Assembly (NCBI RefSeq): GCF_034424375.1
Contig: NZ_CP139965.1
Span: 6,014,001 to 6,078,000 of the forward strand
Reading direction: 5' to 3'
DNA: 64,000 bases
From: Paraburkholderia kururiensis
GTDB taxonomy: Bacteria; Pseudomonadota; Gammaproteobacteria; Burkholderiales; Burkholderiaceae
The translations under genes were made by a program, and so were the position numbers. Position 1 is the stretch's first letter. Each line of letters starts with the position of its first letter. Positions 61,457-64,000 of this stretch are shown here, piece after piece. The notes under the pieces are model-generated. The model was not told the origin of the DNA. It did not search any database and saw nothing but the letters and a program-made list of their open reading frames with translations.

Positions 61457-63700
61457 ATGGATACAGCAACTCATGCGGTGATTTACACGTGCCCGATGCA
61501 CCCTGAAATCGAGTGCCCTGCGCCCGGTGCGTGCCCGAAATGCGGTATGGCGCTCGAGTTGAAGACGCCGGTATCGAGCCACACCGAATGGACATGCCCG
61601 ATGCACCCGGAGATCGTTCGTTCGGAACCCGGCGCCTGCCCGAAGTGTGGTATGGCGCTCGAACCACGCACCGCTCACGCCAACGAAGAGCGCAACTCCG
61701 AACTGGAATCGATGACCCGGCGTTTCTGGGTGAGTGTCGTTCTGACCGTACCGCTGCTTGCGTTGGCCATGGCGGGCGAGATTCCCGCCATGCACCTCGG
61801 CTCGCTGCCCGGCGCATCGTATCTTTCCTGGATCGAGTTCGCACTCGCCACTCCAGTGGTGCTGTGGGGCGGCGCCCCGTTCTTTGCCAAAGGCTGGCGA
61901 TCGGTCGCGACGTGGAATCTCAACATGTTCACGCTGATCGGGCTGGGTGTAGGCGTGGCCTATGTCTACAGCGTGGTAGCGCAGATTGCGCCGGGACTTT
62001 TCCCGCCCGCGTTCCGGCATTCCGTCACCGGCCACGTCGCGGTGTATTTCGAGGCCGCTGCGGCGATCGTGACGCTCGTACTGCTCGGCCAGGTGCTCGA
62101 GTTGCGCGCGCGCAGCAGCACCAACGCGGCAATCCGCGCGCTGCTCGGCATGGCGCCCAGGCTGGCTCGGCGGGTGGGCGCCGATGGCAGCGAAACGGAT
62201 GTTCCACTGGAGCAGATTCAGGTGGGCGACCGGCTGCGGGTACGGCCGGGCGAGAAGGTGCCCGTCGACGGCATGGTGCTCGAAGGACGTTCGTCGGTCG
62301 ACGAATCGATGATCACCGGCGAACCTATCCCGACCGAGAAGATTTCGGGCGACAAGGTGGTGGGCGCAACCGTGAACGGCAGCGGTACGCTGATCATCGA
62401 GGCACAGCGCGTGGGGGCCGACACGCTGCTGGCGCAGATCGTCCAGATGGTCTCCGAAGCCTCGCGCAGCCGCGCGCCGATCCAGCGCCTGGCCGACGTC
62501 GTAGCAGCGTACTTTGTGCCGGCCGTGGTGCTGACCGCCATCGTGACCTTCGCCGTCTGGGCCATGGTCGGACCCGCCCCCGCGATGGCCTATGCAACCA
62601 TCAATGCCGTGGCCGTGCTGATCATCGCCTGCCCCTGTGCGCTGGGGCTCGCCACGCCGATGTCGATCATGGTGGCAAGCGGGAAAGGTGCCACGGTGGG
62701 CGTGCTGTTCAGGAACGCGGAGGCGATCGAAACGCTGCGCCGCGTCGATACGCTGGTGGTCGACAAGACGGGCACGCTCACGGAAGGGCACCCGTGCCTC
62801 CAGGAAGTGCTGCCGGCGGCCGCATTTCTCGCCGACGACGTGCTGCGTTTATCGGCCAGCCTGGAGCGCGGCAGCGAGCATCCGCTTGCGGCCGCCATCG
62901 TGCAGGGCGCGCTGAGCAAGGGATTGGCGCTCGAGCAGGTGGAGGCGTTCGAATCGGTGCCGGGAAAAGGCGTGAAGGGCCGGGTCGCGGGCCGTCCTTG
63001 CCTGCTGGGCAACCTGGCCTTGCTGACGGCCGGGGGCATCGACACGTCGGCCCTTGCCGGGCTGGCCGAAGCAGAGCGCGCGCAGGGGCGCACCGCGATG
63101 TTCGTCGCGATCGACGGAAAGCCGGCCGGTCTCGTTTCGGTGGCCGATCCGGTCAAGGCCACGACACCCCAGGCGATTCGCGATCTGCACGACGAGGGCT
63201 TGCACATCGTGATGCTGACCGGAGACAGCGAGACAACTGCAAAAGCCGTCGCACGGACCCTTGGCATCGATGAGGTGATTGCCGGCGTGCTGCCCGATCA
63301 GAAGGCCCTGACCATCAAGCGCTTGCAGTCCGAAGGACGGTTCGTGGCCATGGCCGGCGACGGCGTGAACGACGCACCCGCACTGGCCCAGGCTCAAGTG
63401 GGCATTGCCATGGGCACGGGCACCGACGTGGCCATGGAGAGCGCCGGGGTCACGCTGGTCAAGGGAGACCTGCGCGGCATCGTGCGTGCCCGGCGCCTGA
63501 GCCGAAGCACGCTGCGCAATATCCGCGAGAACCTGTTCTTCGCCTTTGTCTACAACGTGCTGGGCGTCCCGCTTGCCGCCGGCGTGCTCTACCCGGCCTT
63601 TGGCATCCTGCTTTCGCCAATGATCGCCGCAGCGGCCATGTCGTTCAGTTCGTTTTCGGTCGTGAGCAACGCTCTGCGGCTGCGGCGGGCACGCATTTGA
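61457..63700 (+). CDS. Heavy-metal (copper-type) translocating P1B ATPase with two N-terminal metal-binding modules
   Basis: 747 aa. Two CPMHPE...CPKCGMALE modules (about residues 10-35 and 45-70), then eight expected membrane helices. The transmembrane metal site CPC is at about 392-394 (IIACPCALGLATP). Actuator: DESMITGEPIPTEK. Phosphorylation Asp about 436 in DKTGTLTEGHPC, HP motif SEHPLAAAI and hinge MAGDGVNDAPALAQAQVGIAM. CPC plus the terminal MSFSSFSVVSNALRL (M-S-S pattern) fit Cu+/Ag+ export. GAGGGG precedes ATG 61457. It lacks the classical ferredoxin-like HMA domain; the short modules substitute. Confidence 0.93.
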   Translation: MDTATHAVIYTCPMHPEIECPAPGACPKCGMALELKTPVSSHTEWTCPMHPEIVRSEPGACPKCGMALEPRTAHANEERNSELESMTRRFWVSVVLTVPLLALAMAGEIPAMHLGSLPGASYLSWIEFALATPVVLWGGAPFFAKGWRSVATWNLNMFTLIGLGVGVAYVYSVVAQIAPGLFPPAFRHSVTGHVAVYFEAAAAIVTLVLLGQVLELRARSSTNAAIRALLGMAPRLARRVGADGSETDVPLEQIQVGDRLRVRPGEKVPVDGMVLEGRSSVDESMITGEPIPTEKISGDKVVGATVNGSGTLIIEAQRVGADTLLAQIVQMVSEASRSRAPIQRLADVVAAYFVPAVVLTAIVTFAVWAMVGPAPAMAYATINAVAVLIIACPCALGLATPMSIMVASGKGATVGVLFRNAEAIETLRRVDTLVVDKTGTLTEGHPCLQEVLPAAAFLADDVLRLSASLERGSEHPLAAAIVQGALSKGLALEQVEAFESVPGKGVKGRVAGRPCLLGNLALLTAGGIDTSALAGLAEAERAQGRTAMFVAIDGKPAGLVSVADPVKATTPQAIRDLHDEGLHIVMLTGDSETTAKAVARTLGIDEVIAGVLPDQKALTIKRLQSEGRFVAMAGDGVNDAPALAQAQVGIAMGTGTDVAMESAGVTLVKGDLRGIVRARRLSRSTLRNIRENLFFAFVYNVLGVPLAAGVLYPAFGILLSPMIAAAAMSFSSFSVVSNALRLRRARI

Positions 63701-63966
63701 GCGCCCGGCGCGATGCCGGCCGGATCCAGGTCATGGCGATGCGGGCGATTCTCGCGAATACCGGTGAGACCGTACTCGTGGCGGCGAATGCATTGCCGCT
63801 GCCGCGACTGCGCAGCCCGTACTGAGCCTGACACGTGCCGATTTGCGCGGGAATCCGGCCGGGCCAGGGCAGTAATTTGCAGCGAATATTGACCCACGTA
63901 GAACGCTGACCTGCCCGGCAACGGGCAGAGGTGCGGACAAAATCCTGGACTACCAGGAGGGAGTCC
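63701..63966. other. Intergenic region leading into an IS3-type element
   Basis: No gene recognised with confidence. CTGCCCG-GCAA-CGGGCAG (63913-63930) forms a hairpin just upstream of the transposase start; the IS end probably lies near 63893. Confidence 0.4.
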
Positions 63967-64000
63967 GTGTACTCGTACGAAGCCGGCATTCGAGCAGCTC
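63967..64000 (+). CDS. IS3-family transposase OrfA, first 11 codons only
   Basis: GTG 63967 begins VYSYEAGIRAA, matching the MYSYEDRIRA-type start of IS3-family OrfA proteins, and is preceded by a strong AGGAGGGAG. The gene runs off the window edge. Short evidence, but the combination of ribosome binding site and N-terminal pattern is distinctive. Confidence 0.6.
   Translation, partial: MYSYEAGIRAA

Noticed and set aside
61109..62791. 560-codon minus-strand frame opposite the YHS and ATPase genes
   Set aside because: His/Arg-rich shadow of the ATPase reading frame.
63733..63825. Short plus-strand frame (MAMRAILANTGETVLVAANA...) after the ATPase
   Set aside because: Only about 30 codons, no ribosome binding site and no recognisable family; left as intergenic.

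Overview
The window is 64 kb of high-GC DNA with strong G/C third-position bias and heavy antisense ORF shadowing. Gene content points to a betaproteobacterium of the Burkholderia/Paraburkholderia group: a yfhM-like macroglobulin next to pbpC, a DUF3311-mctP pair, a DUF3175 protein, bluB, periplasmic trehalase, and IS3 (IS407-like) and IS5 (IS427-like) elements. This assignment is inference from gene families, not a database match. I saw no rRNA, tRNA or CRISPR array.

1-10 kb: a nickel/cobalt transporter (cut by the window edge), then a bacterial alpha-2-macroglobulin gene interrupted by an in-frame amber codon, then pbpC (PBP1C). This is the usual periplasmic-defence/peptidoglycan pairing. 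10-21 kb: small envelope or hypothetical proteins, a phytanoyl-CoA-dioxygenase-like protein, periplasmic trehalase, a PfkB sugar kinase, a HAD phosphatase, a family 2 glycosyltransferase and a DUF3175 protein. 21-29.4 kb: two divergent hybrid histidine kinases, the left one with a frameshift in the receiver-domain lysine codon; MarC; DUF3311-MctP monocarboxylate uptake; BluB. 29.5-33 kb: a VOC protein, a DUF4136 lipoprotein, and an overlapping response regulator-FecR/LysM pair. 33.0-34.2 kb holds no convincing protein gene but has a strong bidirectional terminator and phased TGTCA repeats.

34-48 kb is accessory-like: AraC/NmrA; an IS5 remnant abutting a sugar ABC operon (enolase-superfamily enzyme, binding protein, two permeases, no ATPase) under a divergent GntR regulator; an IS5-family element nested in a duplicated end of an IS3-family element; a YVTN beta-propeller protein whose upstream coupled gene survives only as a His/Met-rich tail; a SnoaL-like protein; SDR/HxlR. 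48.5-52.8 kb: a compact kdgT - four-carbon acid sugar kinase - pdxA2 - deoR operon, predicted to convert threonate/erythronate-type acids to dihydroxyacetone phosphate. 53-60 kb: three divergent regulator/enzyme modules (TetR/SDR, MerR/haloalkane-dehalogenase-like, TetR/quinone-oxidoreductase-like), each with a visible palindromic operator, plus a GGDEF protein. 60-63.7 kb: a copper-type resistance unit behind a CueR-like promoter with a 19-bp spacer (DUF2946/CopL-like protein, YHS protein, P1B ATPase with two metal-binding modules). The window ends at the start of another IS3-family transposase gene.

Most named functions rest on family motifs read by eye. Operators, the candidate small RNA and the lesions are sequence observations whose biological meaning is inferred.
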